Positions 44,938 to 55,292 of a DNA stretch of 64,000 nucleotides are shown piece after piece (position 1 is the first letter of the stretch; every line of letters starts with the position of its first letter). This DNA comes from JB111 sp049856295 (GTDB lineage: Bacteria; Actinomycetota; Actinomycetes; Actinomycetales; Actinomycetaceae). Both the position numbers and the translations under genes were made by a program. The notes under the pieces are model-generated. The model worked only from the letters and a program-made list of their open reading frames with translations, searched no databases and had not been told where the DNA came from. The DNA lies in NCBI RefSeq assembly GCF_049856295.1, contig NZ_JBNDMZ010000011.1:122005-186004 (forward strand), read 5' to 3'.

Positions 44938-45459
44938 TCACTCCAACGAGAGCTTGTATCCCTCGTGGGTCGCGCGGTAGCCGAGCCGGTCGTAGAACCG
45001 GTGCGCGTCCGTGCGCGACTTGTCTGACGTCAGCTGGACGAGGCGGGCGCTCCGGCTGCGGCCGTAGTCGTGCGCCCACGCGAACATCGCGCGCCCGAGG
45101 CCGGATCCTCGGGTCGTTGCGCCCACCCGCACAGCCTCGATGTGGAGCCGCAGCGCTCCCCCGCGCGAGAGCCCGGGCACGAGCGTGAGCTGCATGACCC
45201 CGACGACGACGCCCTCCCCGTCCCTCACGACCGCGAGGTAGTGGCTCGGGTCGCGGTCGATGGCCGCAAACGCTTGCTCGTAGACGGCGAGGTCGTGCTG
45301 CTCGCGTGTGGCGCCGAGCTCGTCGTCGCGGAGCAGGTCGACGATCGCCGGCACGTCCTCCGCGCTCGCCCGGCCGATGCGGTACGTGGCGCCACCGGCC
45401 TCGAGCACGTCGTCGGGTGCGACGTCGTGCGGGTTCGGGGTTCCACCGGCTGCACTCAC
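44938..45459 (-). CDS. GNAT-family N-acetyltransferase
   Basis: 173 residues with the GNAT core: YRIGRASAEDVPAIVDLL at the start, acetyl-CoA loop RVGATTRGSGLGRAMFAWA and a C-terminal RFYDRLGYRATHEGYKL. GTG at 45459 with GGAAGG upstream. Substrate unknown. The DNA upstream of the start carries one copy of the TCGAGAATGCGG-type repeat. Confidence 0.9.
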   Translation of the reverse strand: MSAAGGTPNPHDVAPDDVLEAGGATYRIGRASAEDVPAIVDLLRDDELGATREQHDLAVYEQAFAAIDRDPSHYLAVVRDGEGVVVGVMQLTLVPGLSRGGALRLHIEAVRVGATTRGSGLGRAMFAWAHDYGRSRSARLVQLTSDKSRTDAHRFYDRLGYRATHEGYKLSLE

Positions 45460-45573
45460 CTGCTGATCCTTCCACGTGCCCTCCCTGCGTCGAGAATGCG
45501 GTCGGGAGCAGCAGGACGGCGACGGCGGAGCGCCGGTCAGGGCCGCCTGCGGTCCGGCAGCTACATTTCCGGG

Positions 45574-45921
45574 ATGACGACAGCCGAAGATCTGGCCCGG
45601 CGCCATGTCGACGCCTTCAACGAGGGCGATGCGGACCGCCTGCTCGCAGACTTCACGCCCGATGCCACATGGGTGACCGGCGACTACTCGGCACCGGCGG
45701 GGGAGCTCCAGGAGTTCTTCCGGGGCGCGATGCGCTCGTTGCGGCCCCGGCTGACCCTGCATCGGGTGATCGACGGTGGGCGCGCGATCGCCGTCGAGAT
45801 GACCGAGCGGTGGACGCACGAGAACGAGACACGGACTGCCGCGCTCGTGGCCGTCCTCGACATCGCCGACGGCCTCATCTCGGGAGCGAAGATCTACCGC
45901 GAGGGCTCGTCCGAGCCCTGA
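45574..45921 (+). CDS. SnoaL/NTF2-like protein
   Basis: 115 residues with a cone-shaped NTF2 fold by sequence type: MTTAEDLARRHVDAFNEGDADRLLADFTPDATWV, later VIDGGRAIAVEMTERW and AALVAVLDIADGLISGAKIY. TACATT (45562-45567) lies 6 nt before the ATG, so it is probably leaderless. Its end overlaps the end of the convergent DUF2087 gene by 28 bp. Function not deducible. Confidence 0.85.
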   Translation: MTTAEDLARRHVDAFNEGDADRLLADFTPDATWVTGDYSAPAGELQEFFRGAMRSLRPRLTLHRVIDGGRAIAVEMTERWTHENETRTAALVAVLDIADGLISGAKIYREGSSEP

Positions 45922-46493
45922 TTGCTCACGCCGCCTGCCGTGGCTCCGCTGGTCGCGCTCGCATCAGGATCCACGTGCCCGTCGTCGCGGACTCGCGCGT
46001 ACTCGGACCCGGACCGGGTCCTCTCCATCACCTCGTGGTCGATCATCTCGCGCCGGAGTCGGGCCGGATCGTCGGTGACCGCCGTCAGCCGGTCGGTCAG
46101 CTCCCGCTCAGGGATGACCTCACCCTCGCCGACCGTCTTCCTCGCGAGGAGCAGGAGCAGGGCGCGGCGCTCATCGAGGTCGGTGGGGTAGCGATCGATG
46201 CGACCGTCGCCGTCGAGAAATCTCTCGGGGCCCGCGGGCCGGTCCGGCGCACCGGCTGCCAGGGCGTCGGTCAGCACGTCGCCGCAGACCTCGAACGTGC
46301 CGGCCTCCTCGCGGACGAGACCGGATCGTACGAGAGCGTCGATCGTGCGCCGCCGCCGTGTCGGCCCGAGGTCCGCGCCGATGCTGTCCGGCGACTCGCC
46401 GACCACGATCTGTGCGAACACGAGTCGGCAGTGCGGGTTGGCGAGCGCCGCGACAAGCGGCCGCCAGTCCGCGTGCGGGAGTGCTGCGTGCAT
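45894..46493 (-). CDS. DUF2087-containing putative transcriptional regulator
   Basis: 199 residues. Residues about 1-80 look like an ArsR-type winged helix (DWRPLVAALANPHCRLVFAQIVVG, TRRRRTIDALVRSGLVREE), followed by a DUF2087-like block (DGDGRIDRYPTDLDERRALLLLLAR, LRREMIDHEVMERTRSGSEYARV). TAGCCT (46500-46505) is 6 nt before the ATG, again leaderless-like. Target unknown. Confidence 0.85.
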   Translation of the reverse strand: MHAALPHADWRPLVAALANPHCRLVFAQIVVGESPDSIGADLGPTRRRRTIDALVRSGLVREEAGTFEVCGDVLTDALAAGAPDRPAGPERFLDGDGRIDRYPTDLDERRALLLLLARKTVGEGEVIPERELTDRLTAVTDDPARLRREMIDHEVMERTRSGSEYARVRDDGHVDPDASATSGATAGGVSNQGSDEPSR

Positions 46494-46568
46494 GTCGTCA
46501 GGCTACGAGGACGCTTCCACTGCGATCACGCGAATACTGCACAGGCCCTCCGCGGACGGGAGTCGGTC

Positions 46569-47840
46569 TCAGCGACCGACGACGAGCAGCACCTCGCCCG
46601 ATGCGTCGGCGATCTCCGCCCACGGGGCGCCCTCGATGTCGAGCGTGACCCGCAGGCGCTCCCCCTCCGCGCCGACCGGTTCGTAGACGTAGCGGACGTT
46701 GGTGAGCTCGACGGTCTCGGTGCGCGCCGTCGTCAGCCAGGGATGGCGCCGGCGCAGGGCGATCAGCTCCTGGTGGGTGCGCAGCATCCGCGCGTGGACC
46801 GGGTCGAGCTCGTCGGGGTCCTCGGGGGTGGGCGGGAAGATCGGGCGGACCTCGTCGTCGCCCCCGATTCGCTCCTCCTTCACGCCCTCCCAGCCGTACT
46901 CGTCGCCGCCGTAGATCGACGGGATACCGCCGACCGTCAGGAGCGCAACGGCCGCGAGCGCCGCCCGGTCCTGGCCGACCTGGCTGGCGATGCGCGTGGT
47001 GTCGTGGTTGCCGATGAAGGTCTGCGGGACGAAGGCGTCGAGGAACTCGTCGTGCCGCTGGAGGGTCCAGTCGAGCTCGAAGAAGTTGCCCTCCTTGAGC
47101 GAGCTCCACGTGGCCTTCCACAGCTCGTACTGGGTGACGGCGTCGACCGTGCCCTCGACGACGAACTCCGCGTAGTCGCCGTGGATGACCTCGCCGATGA
47201 ACCAGGCGTCCGGGAACTCCTCGCGCACGCGCGGCAGGACGCGGGCCCAGAAGTCGTTCGGCACGGAGTAGGCGGCGTCGAGGCGCCATCCGTCGACGCC
47301 GCGGGCGAGCCAGTGGGTCATCACCTCGACGACGAGGTCCTCGACGGCCGGGCTCGCGTGGTTGAGCTCGACGAGCGCGTCGTGCCCCTCGAAGTCCTCG
47401 GCGACGGGCTCGTCCCCGGAGAAGTCGATGCGGAACAGGTCGGCCTCGGTCGAGCCCTCGCCCGCCGCGAGCGCCGCCTCGTACAGCGGGTGGGCGCGGC
47501 CCACGTGGTTGAAGACGCCGTCGAGCAGGACCCGGATCCCGCGGGAGCGGCACTCGGCGACGAGGTCATCGAGGTCGGACTCGTCCCCGAGGCGCGGGTC
47601 GATGCGGAAGAAGTCGGTGGTGTCGTAGCCGTGGGTCTCGGCGGCGAAGATCGGGCCGAGGAGCAGCCCGTTGGTCCCGAGCTCGACGACGTGGTCGAGC
47701 CACGCGGTCAGGTGGCCCAGGCGGTGGGCGGGCTCGGCCTCGACGGCGGCGCGCTCCTCCTCGGTGGGTCGCACCGGGGCGCCCGTGAACCCGAGCGGGT
47801 ACACGTGCCACCAGATCGCGTGCTCGCTCCAGTCGCTCAT
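46569..47840 (-). CDS. GH13 alpha-amylase-family enzyme
   Basis: 423-residue cytoplasmic enzyme (no signal peptide) of the alpha-amylase family. Conserved regions: DGVFNHVG (I), GWRLDAAY with the nucleophile Asp (II), FIGEVI with the acid/base Glu (III), and FIGNHD (IV). The C-terminal beta domain is short. Candidates are alpha-glucosidase, maltogenic or trehalose-related activity; no neighbour narrows this down. Confidence 0.9.
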   Translation of the reverse strand: MSDWSEHAIWWHVYPLGFTGAPVRPTEEERAAVEAEPAHRLGHLTAWLDHVVELGTNGLLLGPIFAAETHGYDTTDFFRIDPRLGDESDLDDLVAECRSRGIRVLLDGVFNHVGRAHPLYEAALAAGEGSTEADLFRIDFSGDEPVAEDFEGHDALVELNHASPAVEDLVVEVMTHWLARGVDGWRLDAAYSVPNDFWARVLPRVREEFPDAWFIGEVIHGDYAEFVVEGTVDAVTQYELWKATWSSLKEGNFFELDWTLQRHDEFLDAFVPQTFIGNHDTTRIASQVGQDRAALAAVALLTVGGIPSIYGGDEYGWEGVKEERIGGDDEVRPIFPPTPEDPDELDPVHARMLRTHQELIALRRRHPWLTTARTETVELTNVRYVYEPVGAEGERLRVTLDIEGAPWAEIADASGEVLLVVGR

Positions 47841-47968
47841 GGGGCCACTCTTCCGTCAATCCGGCGAACATGCGACCAGGTGGCACAGGTGCACGGTCAG
47901 TCGGGCCGACGGCGCCCCGGTGTCTCCACAGGCGGCATGATGGTCCCGGTCCGACGACGGGAGGGTCT

Positions 47969-48865
47969 ATGACCGAGGTGGCCGAGCAGGTGGAGGCCGA
48001 GCTGGTCGCCGTCATCACGGCGGTGCACGACGGCGAACCCCTGGCCCTGACCACCGAGGACGGGCGACGGCTGCCGTCGGGGCCCCTGCAGACCGAGCAC
48101 CGGTCGATGCAGGCCGGGATGCGCTCGTGGGTGACCCGGCAGACCGGCCACGACCTCGGGTACGTCGAGCAGCTCTACACGTTCGCCGACCGGCGGCGCG
48201 CGCCCCACCCGGCCCTGGAGATCTCCTACCTCGGGCTCACGACGGTCGCCTCCCCCACGGACTCGTGGGTGAGCTGGCTGGAGTACTTCCCCTGGGAGGA
48301 CCGACGCGCGGGCGACGACCTCGTCGACGCCCACCTCGCGCCAGCCTTGAGCCGCTGGGCGGACGAGCCGCCGGACCGTGAGCTGGCCGAGCGCCGGCGC
48401 CTGCGGTGCGCCGTCACCTTCGGCCTGGAGGGCCAGCCGTGGCTGCCGGGCATGGCGCTGCAGCGCTACGAGCTGCTCTACGAGGCGGGGCTCGTCCCGG
48501 AGGCCGGTGCGAGCGCCGACCCGGAGGTGACCGGGCGGCCGATGGACCGCGACCACCGGCGGATCCTCGCCACCGGGATCGGTCGGCTGCGCGCCAAGAT
48601 CCAGTACCGGCCGGTGATCTTCGAGCTCGTCCCGGAGTCGTTCACGCTCGGCCGCCTCCAGTCCACGGTCGAGGCGGTGGCCGGCCACCACCTGCACAAG
48701 CAGAACTTCCGCCGGCTGGTCGAGCACCAGGAGCTGGTCGAGGAGACCGGCGAGGTGGAGCACTCCACAGGCGGGCGTCCCGCCAAGCTGTTCCGGTTCC
48801 GCCGCGAGGTCCTCGACGAGCGCGAGGCCGCGGGGACGAAGCTGCCGATCGTCCGCTCGCGCTGA
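47969..48865 (+). CDS. nrtR: NrtR, Nudix-related regulator of NAD synthesis
   Basis: 298 residues. N-terminal Nudix-like domain without the complete Nudix-box glutamates, consistent with a sensor rather than a hydrolase, then a C-terminal winged helix (ATVEAVAGHHLHKQNFRRLV, HSTGGRPAKLFRFRRE) typical of NrtR. ATG at 47969 follows GGGAGGG. nadABC lies 2 kb downstream with paired palindromes at its promoter, the expected target. ADP-ribose is the usual effector. Confidence 0.9.
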   Translation: MTEVAEQVEAELVAVITAVHDGEPLALTTEDGRRLPSGPLQTEHRSMQAGMRSWVTRQTGHDLGYVEQLYTFADRRRAPHPALEISYLGLTTVASPTDSWVSWLEYFPWEDRRAGDDLVDAHLAPALSRWADEPPDRELAERRRLRCAVTFGLEGQPWLPGMALQRYELLYEAGLVPEAGASADPEVTGRPMDRDHRRILATGIGRLRAKIQYRPVIFELVPESFTLGRLQSTVEAVAGHHLHKQNFRRLVEHQELVEETGEVEHSTGGRPAKLFRFRREVLDEREAAGTKLPIVRSR

Positions 48866-48946
48866 CGCCTGCGACCTGCACGGTCCGGCCGAAGCGCTCC
48901 GGTCAGCCCCGGACCCAGTCGCTCCGTCACGCCGTTACCTGTGCGC

Positions 48947-49843
48947 TTATAGGTCGGGTCGACGAGCGGATGTCTCGGCATTGAGAGTGTCGCCGTCCCA
49001 GGTGAGGTCCGAGTCCTCGTCCACCTCGTACGCCTCGAACCGCGGGTCGGCGAGGATCTCCTCGACGAGCGTGCGGGAGCCGGCGACGATCGTCGAGTCC
49101 CAGTCGATCTCGCTCGCCACCACCCACGACCGGTCCGCAGGCCACAGCAGCTGGGGCAGCACTCCTCCGATCCCCCAGCCCGGATCACACTCGCCGGCAC
49201 TCACCCGCCTCAGGTCGGCGAGCTCGGTCAGACTCGTGCCGAACAGCAGGAAGTCCCGGCCCGGCCATTCGAGGAACGGCCCCGACACCGCCGCGCGACG
49301 GACGTCAGCGCAGACGGAATCCCTCCGCTCCGCCTCAGCTCGAGCACGCTCGGTCGCCCTCTCGACCGGGTCTGCGTCGGCGTCGACGAACACGTAGACG
49401 GCACCGTTGCCGTGGAGCTCGCCCCACCCGTTCCAGACGCCGGCGGTCACATCATCGGCAGCGGCGGTGGAGAGCCTCAGATGCTCCGTCAGGGCGGCGA
49501 GCTGGTCGGGCTCGAGCATCCCCTCGACACTCGGCGAGACCTGCCAACCGTCGGCGAAGGACAGGGCCGTCTCGTCGTCCGTGAGGCGGCACCACTGCAC
49601 GAGCGGGTGCATCACCCGGCCGTTGCGGGCGGCGACCTCCGCCCACGTCCACCGGGCAGCGTCGATCGCCGTGCGCTCGCCCGGCTCGTCGGCGTCCGGC
49701 GAGACCACACGGCGTGCGTCGACGGGGTGCAGGATCCGTGCGTACGCCTCGAACCCGGTTCCCGCGGAGCCCCCGACCCTGCCCCAGCTGCCGACGCGCT
49801 CGAGCAGCCACACCCCACGCCCGATTTCGCCCGTCAGCTCCAC
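48947..49843 (-). CDS. Conserved hypothetical protein
   Basis: 298 residues, soluble, no family recognised. It begins VELTGEIGRGVWLLERVGSWG and ends with many acidic residues (EAYEVDEDSDLTWDGDTLN). Trp-rich throughout (about 12). GTG at 49843 is chosen because TACGCT (49850-49855) is 6 nt upstream, in the leaderless arrangement. It is divergent from nadABC. Confidence 0.72.
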   Translation of the reverse strand: MELTGEIGRGVWLLERVGSWGRVGGSAGTGFEAYARILHPVDARRVVSPDADEPGERTAIDAARWTWAEVAARNGRVMHPLVQWCRLTDDETALSFADGWQVSPSVEGMLEPDQLAALTEHLRLSTAAADDVTAGVWNGWGELHGNGAVYVFVDADADPVERATERARAEAERRDSVCADVRRAAVSGPFLEWPGRDFLLFGTSLTELADLRRVSAGECDPGWGIGGVLPQLLWPADRSWVVASEIDWDSTIVAGSRTLVEEILADPRFEAYEVDEDSDLTWDGDTLNAETSARRPDL

Positions 49844-49962
49844 GCCGCGAGCGTAGCCATCTGCCGAGCCGGCACGGCTGATGGCCGGACGAGCGGCGGT
49901 GGGCACGTCCCGAACCCGCTGAGCCACAGAGAATGCCGCGGCACGACACGACGCCGAGTCGT

Positions 49963-50025
49963 TTGCACCGCGCTGCCCCTCTGGTTATGCTCACCTCGAG
50001 CATCACTAATGCTCAGTCTGAGCAT
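49963..50025 (+). promoter_or_regulatory. nadABC promoter with two NrtR-type palindromic operators
   Basis: -35 TTGCAC (49963-49968), 17-bp spacer, -10 TATGCT (49986-49991). Two palindromes overlap the -10 and the start region: ATGCTCACCTCGAGCAT at 49987-50003 and ATGCTCAGTCTGAGCAT at 50009-50025, the latter perfect in its arms. They are 22 bp apart centre to centre, two helical turns, so bound dimers would lie on the same face and block the promoter. Confidence 0.78.
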
Positions 50026-50062
50026 CACTAGTGGTCACCGACGACCAGGCAGGGAAGGCACC

Positions 50063-51040
50063 ATGACGACGGTCAGCATCAGCACCGACGCCCTCTACGA
50101 GCGGGTCCGCGGGTCCGTGCCGAGCGTGGAGTGGGCGACGATGGAGGACGACGTCGCGGCGATCTGGCGGCTCAAGGCCGAGCGCAACGCGGTGATCCTC
50201 GCGCACAACTACCAGACCCCGGAGATCTTCCACGGGGTGTCCGACATCGTCGGGGACTCCCTCGCCCTGGCGCGCGAGGCCCAGGACGTCGACGCCGACG
50301 TCATCGTCCTGGCAGGCGTCCACTTCATGGCCGAGACCGCGAAGCTGCTCAACCCGTCCCGGACCGTGCTCGTGCCCGACCTGCGCGCCGGCTGCTCGCT
50401 GGCCGAGTCCATCACCGCCGCCGACGTGCGCGGCCTGCGGGCCCAGCACCCCGGCGTCCCGGTCGTCACCTACGTCAACACCTCGGCCGCCGTGAAGGCC
50501 GAGTCCGACATCTGCTGCACGTCCGGCAACGCCGTGAAGATCATCGAGTCCCTCGGCGTGGACCGGGTGATCATGATCCCCGACGAGTACCTCGCCCAGA
50601 ACATCGCCCGGCAGACCGGCGTCGAGGTCATCACGTGGGCCGGCCGCTGCGAGGTGCATGAGCGCTTCACGCCCGGCGACATCGCCCAGGTCCGCCGCGA
50701 CTACCCCGGCGTCGTCGTGGTCAGCCACCCGGAGTGCCCGCCCGACGTCGTCGACGTCTCCGACATGTCCGGCTCCACCGCCCAGATGATCGACTACGTC
50801 CAGGACCGCCGGCCCCGCCAGGTCGCGCTCATCACCGAGTGCTCGATGAGCGACAACATCGCCGCCGCCTCCGCCGGCGTGGAGTTCGTCCGCCCCTGCA
50901 ACCTGTGCCCACACATGAAGCGCAACAACCTCGGCAACATCCGGGTCGCGCTGGAGGAGATGCGACACGAGGTGACGATCGACCCCGACGTCGCAGAGCG
51001 CGCCCGCGCCGCCGTCGAGCGCATGCTCGCGGTCCGATGA
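50063..51040 (+). CDS. nadA: NadA, quinolinate synthase
   Basis: 325-residue iron-sulfur enzyme that condenses iminoaspartate with dihydroxyacetone phosphate. The three cluster Cys are in LRAGCSLAE, SHPECPPDV and RPCNLCPHMKRNNL, and the motif ILAHNYQTPEI is present. ATG at 50063 follows AGGGAAGG. First gene of nadA-nadB-nadC; its stop overlaps the nadB start (ATGA). Confidence 0.96.
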   Translation: MTTVSISTDALYERVRGSVPSVEWATMEDDVAAIWRLKAERNAVILAHNYQTPEIFHGVSDIVGDSLALAREAQDVDADVIVLAGVHFMAETAKLLNPSRTVLVPDLRAGCSLAESITAADVRGLRAQHPGVPVVTYVNTSAAVKAESDICCTSGNAVKIIESLGVDRVIMIPDEYLAQNIARQTGVEVITWAGRCEVHERFTPGDIAQVRRDYPGVVVVSHPECPPDVVDVSDMSGSTAQMIDYVQDRRPRQVALITECSMSDNIAAASAGVEFVRPCNLCPHMKRNNLGNIRVALEEMRHEVTIDPDVAERARAAVERMLAVR

Positions 51041-52625
51041 GCAGCGATCGGCCGGTGATCGTCGGCGCGGGGCTCGCCGGCCTGCTCACGGCGCTCCGAC
51101 TGGCCCCCGCCCCGTGCCTCGTCCTCAGCGCCGGACCGCTCGGCGCGGGCAGCTCGACCGGTCTCGCCCAGGGCGGGATCGCCGCGGCCGTGGCACCCGG
51201 TGACTCGGCGGCACTGCACGCCCTCGACACGCTGGCCGCCGGCGCGGGCCTCGGCGAGCGGAAGGCGATCGAGCGGGTGACGGGCGGGGCCGCCGAGGCC
51301 CTCGCCTACCTCGTGGACCTCGGCGCCGAGCTCGACCGGGACGACGACGGCGCATTGCTCCTCGGCCTCGAGGGCGCGCACAGCCGGCATCGCATCGCGC
51401 ACGCGGGCGGCGACGCCACCGGGCGCGAGCTGCTGCGGGCCGCGACGGCCGCAGTGCGGCGCACGCCGTCGGTCATGGTGCTCGAGCACGCGCGGGCGGT
51501 CCGGGTCGTCGTCGAGGACGGGGCGGTCCGCCGCCTCGAGGTCGTCCTGCAGGGCGACCAGCCGGCGTTCCTGCCGACCGACCGGGTCGTGCTGGCCACC
51601 GGCGGGATCGGCGGCCTGTTCGCGCACTCGACCAACCCCTCGTCCTCGCGCGGCCAGGGCCTCGCACTCGCGGCGCGTGCCGGCGCGGTGCTGCGGGACC
51701 TGGAGATGGTGCAGTTCCACCCCACCGCCCTCGACGTCGGCCTGCGGCCCATGCCGCTGGTCAGCGAGGCGCTCCGTGGCGCCGGCGCGCGCCTGGTGGA
51801 CGCCTCCGGCCGCGACCTGCCGGGTGACCCGCTCGCGTCGCGCGACGTCGTCGCCCGCCGGGTGTGGACGCACCTGGCCGACGGCGGCCGCGCCTTCCTC
51901 GATGCCCGCGACGTCCCGGACGTCGCCGAGCACTTCCCCACCGTCACCGCCGCGTGCCGGACCGCGGGGATCGATCCCGCCCGCGACCTGCTCCCCGTGA
52001 GGCCGGCTGCGCACTACCAGATGGGCGGCGTCGCGGTCGACGAGCACGGCCGCAGCACGGTCCCGGGGCTGTGGGCGGTCGGGGAGGTCGCGAGCACGGG
52101 GCTGCACGGCGCCAACCGGCTCGCGTCGAACTCGCTCCTCGAGGCGGCGGTGTGCTCCCGATGGGTGGCCGAGGATGTCGACCGCGGCCGTCCAGGCAGG
52201 AACGACCAGCGCGACCACGGTGGCGCCCTCCTCCACCCGGACCGGGACGGGCGCTCGCGCGGGGGCGAGCGACGGTCGTCGTCGCTCCCTCGACCTGTCC
52301 CTCATCCCGCGAGAAGCGGGCCCGCGCAGGACACGCCCGACGCGCTCGACCTCGCCGAGGTGCGCGGCCTCGTGTCGTCCGCCGTCGGCGTCGTGCGGGA
52401 CGGCCCCACCCTGACCGCGGCCCGTGACCGGCTCCGCGCAGCCCACCTCGCGGATCCCGACGACGACGACACGCTCGTCGCCCTCCTGCTCGTCACCGGC
52501 GCGCTGCGCCGCGAGGAGAGCCGAGGGGCGCACCACCGCACCGACCACCCGTCCCCCGCGCCGGCGGCCCACCAGGACCTCACCCTGGCCGACGCGTATG
52601 ACCACGCCCTGGAATGGAGCACCGC

Positions 52626-52629
<4 letters not shown>
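51037..52629 (+). CDS. nadB: NadB, L-aspartate oxidase
   Basis: 530-residue FAD enzyme making iminoaspartate. N-terminal dinucleotide motif VIVGAGLAGLLTAL, then GGIGGLFAHSTNP, QFHPTAL, the active-site stretch RPAAHYQMGGVAVD, and GEVASTGLHGANRLASNSLLE. The C-terminal helical part is interrupted by an Arg/Gly-rich insert (about 385-430). Overlaps nadA by 4 bp and nadC by 4 bp. Confidence 0.95.
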
Positions 52630-53474
<845 letters not shown>

Positions 53475-53556
53475 GGCCAGAGACGGGCGACGAGGCGCCC
53501 ACGGCCGAGCACATCTGCCTCGCACATCGGCCGGGCCGACGCGTACCGGGACATGC

Positions 53557-53588
53557 GTAACGGGCCCCACGCTGCCGCGTGCCGTTAC
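53557..53588. terminator. Hairpin between nadC and the convergent lipoprotein gene
   Basis: Inverted repeat GTAACGG ... CCGTTAC with an inner CACGC/GCGTG stem. It includes the stop codon of the gene that ends at 53585. Confidence 0.5.
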
Positions 53589-54307
53589 ACGTCTGAGCAG
53601 AGGCCACTCAGTTCGTCGAGCGATTCCCCGATCATCTCGGTGTCCGCGCGTGTGATTCCCGCGTACAGTCGCTGAGCCTCTGCCGAGATCTCCGAGTGGT
53701 CAGGAGCCTCGTAGGCTATCGGGGCGCCCAGAAGGCCCGCCGCCCCGACCGCCTGGGTGAGAACCAGCCGATCCTCGACGTCCGCATGCGCAGCAGACCC
53801 GATCCACTCGTCCACAGGTTGGTCGGTCGCGAGGTTGTCATCGACGAGCGCGCACGCGTAGGCGATTCGGCCGTTAGCCGTTACATCGACCTCGTCGTCC
53901 GCAAACCCGCCTTCCTCACACGCCGACACGAGATCACCGATCGCGTTCTCGACGTCGTCGGCCTCACCCTCGCTGATGCCGCGGAATAGTGCATCCGCCG
54001 CCTCCGACAGATTCTCGTGCCCCACCAACGGTGCCGTCGATCCGGCGCCCACGAGCGCATGGATTGCCGTACCATTGACGAACCCCTCTCCTGAATCGGG
54101 GCCCGGGATGGAATCCCAGTCCCAGGCATCGACCGGTTCACCGTGCTCAAACTCCCCGACCAGGCTGCACGCGTAAGTGACGATGCCGTCGGTGTCGGTC
54201 GCCGGAATGGAGTCGTCGCTTTCACCGCACCCGGCGAGCGCCACCAAGACGACCGCTGTCGCCCCTGCCAACGCCCGGCGGCGGTACGTCGTCAGCGACG
54301 TCGTCAT
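53585..54307 (-). CDS. Secreted lipoprotein of unknown function
   Basis: 240 residues, lipobox VLVALAGCGES. The mature part is acidic, with two similar halves, each containing ACSLVGEFEHGEPVDAW or ACALVDDNLATDQPVDEW followed by a helix block, suggesting an internal duplication. GAGGTGA precedes ATG 54307 by 5 nt. No known domain recognised. Confidence 0.75.
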   Translation of the reverse strand: MTTSLTTYRRRALAGATAVVLVALAGCGESDDSIPATDTDGIVTYACSLVGEFEHGEPVDAWDWDSIPGPDSGEGFVNGTAIHALVGAGSTAPLVGHENLSEAADALFRGISEGEADDVENAIGDLVSACEEGGFADDEVDVTANGRIAYACALVDDNLATDQPVDEWIGSAAHADVEDRLVLTQAVGAAGLLGAPIAYEAPDHSEISAEAQRLYAGITRADTEMIGESLDELSGLCSDV

Positions 54308-54588
54308 CGTCATCACCTCGGCAACTCGTCGTCGTCCGCACCAATCCACGGACTAGTCATTGTTCTAATAACATAGCGGCCGTACCCTCCGCGTCCAAGC
54401 GGGCGCGCGCGATCGTGACGGCTCCGTGACTCGAGGAGCCGCTCTGGCAGGCGGGATCACCACCCCCGCACACCTATCGTCACTCAAGTTCCCCGACTCA
54501 CCCACCATTGCGCACCGCCGGCATGATCGCGTCGCCGAGCTCGCACCTCCTGACGTCGAGCGCGTTCTCACGCGGTAAGAGCAGGCTC

Positions 54589-54813
54589 CTAGGACGCGGC
54601 GATTGCCGTGCCGCTGGACACACACCCCGACGACAACAACGCGATCGCGACGACAACTAGAGAGACGGCCGCGACTCCGCACGCAACCAGAAGAATGGCC
54701 GCGAGTTCGAAATCCGTGAAGCCGAGGCCAAGAGCGCGGAGCACAAACAAGCAGGCATCGACGGACCCGACCAGGAGCGCCAGCACGACCGGGAACAGCG
54801 CCGACCACGCCAC
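54589..54813 (-). CDS. Small membrane protein (hypothetical)
   Basis: 74 residues, GTG start at 54813, with two clear hydrophobic segments (ALFPVVLALLVGSVDACLFVL and ELAAILLVACGVAAVSLVVV). No strong SD; a weak GGGAG is about 12 nt upstream. It stands alone in an AT-richer stretch with no gene on either side for 280 bp or more. Could be a true small protein or a remnant. Confidence 0.4.
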   Translation of the reverse strand: MAWSALFPVVLALLVGSVDACLFVLRALGLGFTDFELAAILLVACGVAAVSLVVVAIALLSSGCVSSGTAIAAS

Positions 54814-55292
54814 GGTCTGTCGCGCTCCCGGAACAATCGGGCCTGCGCCAAGAGAGCACCCGTTGCGGCTCGGGAACGCACGGCTCGGTCTCCGAGTGGT
54901 CGCGCCAGCGCGACGAGCAGCATGCCAGCACGGTCAGGAGACCGGATGAGACCCAGTCATTCCCTGGATGTCATCGGCGCCAGGCATCGAATCGTCCCCG
55001 GTGCCACACCAATCGCGCCCCAACGTCAACGCACCTGCCGGCACATTGCGTGATCCCGCTGTCACGACTGCACTTCTCGGCAGGCATTGCCATCGAGTGA
55101 TGAGTCAGAATAGTTCACTACCGCCACGACGAAACTGGGCACAGTGGTTCATGTTCTTTAGCGCCCGGATCGCGCTCAATCCACTATGAAGTGACCGCAC
55201 CGCAGAACTCCAAACTAAACATACTCTAGTTGCAGAACCACGAAGATCCTAAGGCTGCGATTCAACAATCCCAGACCGAGAACTCGATCACC
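54814..55292. other. Gene-free, AT-richer stretch
   Basis: 479 bp with no convincing coding frame, RNA gene or hairpin. Base composition is visibly less GC-rich than the rest of the window (for example the segment around 55190-55270). Confidence 0.5.

Noticed and set aside
49987..50025. Intrinsic terminator before nadA
   Set aside because: The palindromes overlap a good -10 box and are spaced by two helical turns, which fits operators better than a terminator.
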